Below, piece after piece: positions 6,729 through 9,008 of a stretch of 9,008 nt of DNA. A program made the translations under genes and the position numbers. The stretch's first letter is position 1, and each line of letters opens with the position of its first letter. This DNA comes from an uncultured Bacteroidota bacterium (GTDB lineage Bacteria; Bacteroidota; Bacteroidia; Bacteroidales; VadinHA17), in the NCBI GenBank assembly GCA_903865465.1, contig CAIPJU010000688.1, positions 1 through 9,008 of the forward strand, in the 5' to 3' direction. The notes under the pieces were generated by a model. The model did no database searches. It was not told where the DNA came from and worked only from the letters and a program-made list of their open reading frames with translations.

Positions 6729-9008
6729 AAAAACCTTTTTTTTCTAACCTGTCAATCAGGAATAAACTCGTGCTTATCATAGTTCTGACAAGTACACTTG
6801 CAATTGTTACCGGTCTTACTATCTCAGCTTATTACAATATCTTCAGGATGAGGAACGAACTTAAGGAGAATGCACATTTCAACGCGGTTATGATAGGACA
6901 ATACTCGGCAGCACCCCTTCTTTTCAGTTTCAGGGATGAAGCTGAAGAGGTGCTTTCCAAACTTGAGTCGATGCCCTCAATACTCGACGCCTGTCTTTTT
7001 GAGCCTGATTCTTCAACACTCTTTGCCGTCTATCACAGGGATAAACAAACCGATTATAGCTTCCCAAAACTAAGTAGCGAAAATCTTGTTTTTTCAGGCA
7101 AGTACCTTCTTGTTTTTCAGCCTGTTGAGTATAAAGGTCAATTCTGCGGTACCATATTTTTAAGGATTTCAACAGCTTCAGTAAGCAAAAGCATAAAAGC
7201 TGAACTAATGGTTATGTCCTTAATCGTAATTTTAATGATCACTTTTGTATCACTTACTGCAAACTATCTGCAAAAACATATCTCACTCCCGATTCTCAAC
7301 CTGGCAAAACTGACAAAACAAATTTCAGGTGGAAGCGAATACAAGGAGATGCTTCACTATAATGGAAGTGATGAAATTAGTATACTATACCACAATTTCG
7401 ACATGATGCTTCAGCAGATATTCCAGCGCGGGCACGAACGTGATGCTGCGGAGGTAAGTCTGAAAATTGTTAATGAGCAACTGGTTAACCATCGGAATAA
7501 TCTTGAAAAGCTTGTCCTGGAAAGAACCGGGGAACTAAACAAGGCAAAGATTGAAGCTGAAAGCGCAAACAAGGCAAAAAGCGAATTCCTGGCCATCATG
7601 AGCCACGAAATAAGGACCCCTATGAATGCCGTTCTTGGATATACAGAATTACTGGGACTTATGCTAACCGAACAAAATCAAAAAAACTATGTCGATTCAA
7701 TAAAATCGAGCGGAAGGAGTCTCATTACGATTATCAATGATATACTCGACCTCTCCAAGATAGAAGCCGGAAAACTGGAACTCGATTTCGAATATGTTGA
7801 ATCAGCACGTTTTTTTAATGAATTCGAAAGGATATTTGCACTAAAAGCATCAGAAAAGGGCATTAATTTCACTGTCGAAGTATCAGCCGATACTCCGTCA
7901 GGCATCTTTATTGACGAACCACGGTTACGCCAGATCATTTTCAACCTGCTGGGAAATGCTATCAAATTCACCAGCTCTGGAAACGTTAAGCTAAAGGTAC
8001 ATCCCGAAGAAAACTGTCAGCTTCAGGGCAATATCCTGCATAGTGATGCAAACTTAAACCTTGTCATTGAAGTGGAGGATTCCGGAACAGGGATCCCGAA
8101 AGAGATGCAGGATCAAATCTTCGATCCCTTTATTCAGGCACGCGACCACCGGGCAACAGGTGGAACAGGTCTCGGACTCGCTATCTCGCGAAGACTTGCT
8201 TCACTGATGAACGGAAGCATCACTCTAATATCAGAACCTGGCATGGGAAGCACCTTCACTTTAAAAATCCCCGGTGTTGCATTCAAAGCTGATTTTTCCG
8301 TAGCCGAAGCCGGACCCTCAATTGATATCTCACGGATTAAATTCGAAAAGTCACTCGTACTCGTAGTTGATGATGTGGAATTTAACAGATCCTATATCCG
8401 TGATGTTCTGAAGCTTACCAGTATCAGATTCATTGAGGCGGAGGATGGACAGAGCGCCTTGAAACTTCTGAGTGATATCCTGCCCGATCTGATTATTTCC
8501 GATATAAGAATGCCTAATATTGACGGCTTTCAGCTTCTGGAGAAGATTAAAACCAATGACAGGCTAAAAGCAATTCCGCTTATTGCTTATTCTGCGTCAG
8601 TCCTCAAGGACCAGATGGAACGGATTCAGAAGAGCCAGTTCTCGGGCCTGCTCTTTAAACCTGTTAACATACCTGATCTTTACTCTGAATTGATGAAGTT
8701 TCTTCCTTATGAAGAGGTTGTTGTCCCTGACTTAATTACTGAAACCGGTATTTCAAAGCAGCAGACTGTCATTAAAAATCTTCCGGTAGTAATTGAAGCT
8801 CTTGATTCGCTCCTTAATAACGTTTGGAAAACATTTGAAAACAGGCAACCCATCAACGATGTAAAAAGATTCGGAGAAGAGTTGTATAATCTTGGAAAGG
8901 AACACGACGCTTTAGCTCTTTGTGAGTATGGGAAGGAACTTCGGGATGCCGCAGTCCATTTTAATGTGCAAATGGTAATTTCCCTGATTAAGCAATATCC
9001 CCTGGTGG
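6725..9008 (+). CDS. Hybrid sensor histidine kinase with CHASE8-like periplasmic domain, partial (3' end off window)
   Basis: The frame is open for 761 codons to the right edge. Order: membrane helix 14-36; periplasmic region 37-160 resembling CHASE8 (SAAPLLFSFRDEAEEVLSKL, then a P-x-I motif and an FAVYHR strand); membrane helix about 161-182; HAMP about 183-235; coiled coil 240-285; HisKA with phospho-acceptor His294 in MSHEIRTPMN; HATPase with N-box Asn411 (FNLLGNAIKFT), G1 Asp452 (DSGTGIP), FDPF, G2 at 479-485 (GGTGLGL) and GMGSTF. The receiver has acidic Asp549/Asp550, phospho-acceptor Asp593 (SDIRMPNIDG), Ser623 and Lys645. A helical C-terminal region from about 680 resembles the short tail found after the receiver in many hybrid kinases. 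It has no clear HPt motif, and the protein probably ends within a few residues of the edge. All catalytic residues are intact. There is no DNA-binding output, so phosphate must pass to a partner elsewhere. The ATG overlaps the YfiR stop by four bases. Confidence 0.92.
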   Translation, partial: MKKPFFSNLSIRNKLVLIIVLTSTLAIVTGLTISAYYNIFRMRNELKENAHFNAVMIGQYSAAPLLFSFRDEAEEVLSKLESMPSILDACLFEPDSSTLFAVYHRDKQTDYSFPKLSSENLVFSGKYLLVFQPVEYKGQFCGTIFLRISTASVSKSIKAELMVMSLIVILMITFVSLTANYLQKHISLPILNLAKLTKQISGGSEYKEMLHYNGSDEISILYHNFDMMLQQIFQRGHERDAAEVSLKIVNEQLVNHRNNLEKLVLERTGELNKAKIEAESANKAKSEFLAIMSHEIRTPMNAVLGYTELLGLMLTEQNQKNYVDSIKSSGRSLITIINDILDLSKIEAGKLELDFEYVESARFFNEFERIFALKASEKGINFTVEVSADTPSGIFIDEPRLRQIIFNLLGNAIKFTSSGNVKLKVHPEENCQLQGNILHSDANLNLVIEVEDSGTGIPKEMQDQIFDPFIQARDHRATGGTGLGLAISRRLASLMNGSITLISEPGMGSTFTLKIPGVAFKADFSVAEAGPSIDISRIKFEKSLVLVVDDVEFNRSYIRDVLKLTSIRFIEAEDGQSALKLLSDILPDLIISDIRMPNIDGFQLLEKIKTNDRLKAIPLIAYSASVLKDQMERIQKSQFSGLLFKPVNIPDLYSELMKFLPYEEVVVPDLITETGISKQQTVIKNLPVVIEALDSLLNNVWKTFENRQPINDVKRFGEELYNLGKEHDALALCEYGKELRDAAVHFNVQMVISLIKQYPLV

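Noticed and set aside
6930..7971. Minus-strand open frames at 6930-7172, 7411-7599 and 7687-7971
   Set aside because: All lie antisense within the intact hybrid kinase, whose domains and catalytic motifs are continuous. Their translations show no recognisable pattern.

Overview
The window looks like a chromosomal segment from a member of the Bacteroidota, probably a Bacteroidales- or Marinilabiliales-like lineage. This is inferred from several things: an AT-rich background with AT-rich upstream regions that lack Shine-Dalgarno sequences, a good match to the Bacteroidota -7 element TAnnTTTG, a TonB-dependent receptor, and proteins of the style common in that phylum. I see no tRNA, rRNA, CRISPR array or insertion sequence.

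Layout. (1) Bases 1-699, minus strand: the N-terminal 233 codons of a single-pass membrane protein that runs off the left edge. (2) Bases 853-2398, plus strand: three small genes. The first is a secreted protein with a signal peptide; the other two are small multi-pass membrane proteins, and none has a function I recognise. A strong rho-independent terminator at 2478-2517 closes this block. (3) Bases 2634-3431, minus strand: a polytopic membrane protein of about seven segments, with a clear promoter just upstream. (4) Bases 3432-4059: 628 bases with no convincing gene. They contain a perfect 21-base dyad, two overlapping short open frames on the minus strand that may be decayed coding or a repeat, and a possible leader hairpin. 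(5) Bases 4060-9008, plus strand: a three-gene operon encoding a TonB-dependent receptor, a YfiR/DUF4154 periplasmic protein and a hybrid histidine kinase. The kinase runs off the right edge, apparently only a few residues before its natural end.

The operon is the main content. Both internal junctions are four-base ATGA overlaps within an identical 10-base sequence, so the three proteins are very likely made together. They would sit in the outer membrane, the periplasm and the inner membrane. The kinase's periplasmic region resembles CHASE8, the sensor type found in YfiN, the known inner-membrane partner of YfiR in Pseudomonas. Here the output is a histidine kinase plus receiver rather than a diguanylate cyclase. 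The simplest reading is a trans-envelope signalling pathway in which ligand state at the outer-membrane receptor is passed through the YfiR-like protein to the kinase. The ligand and the downstream target cannot be seen.
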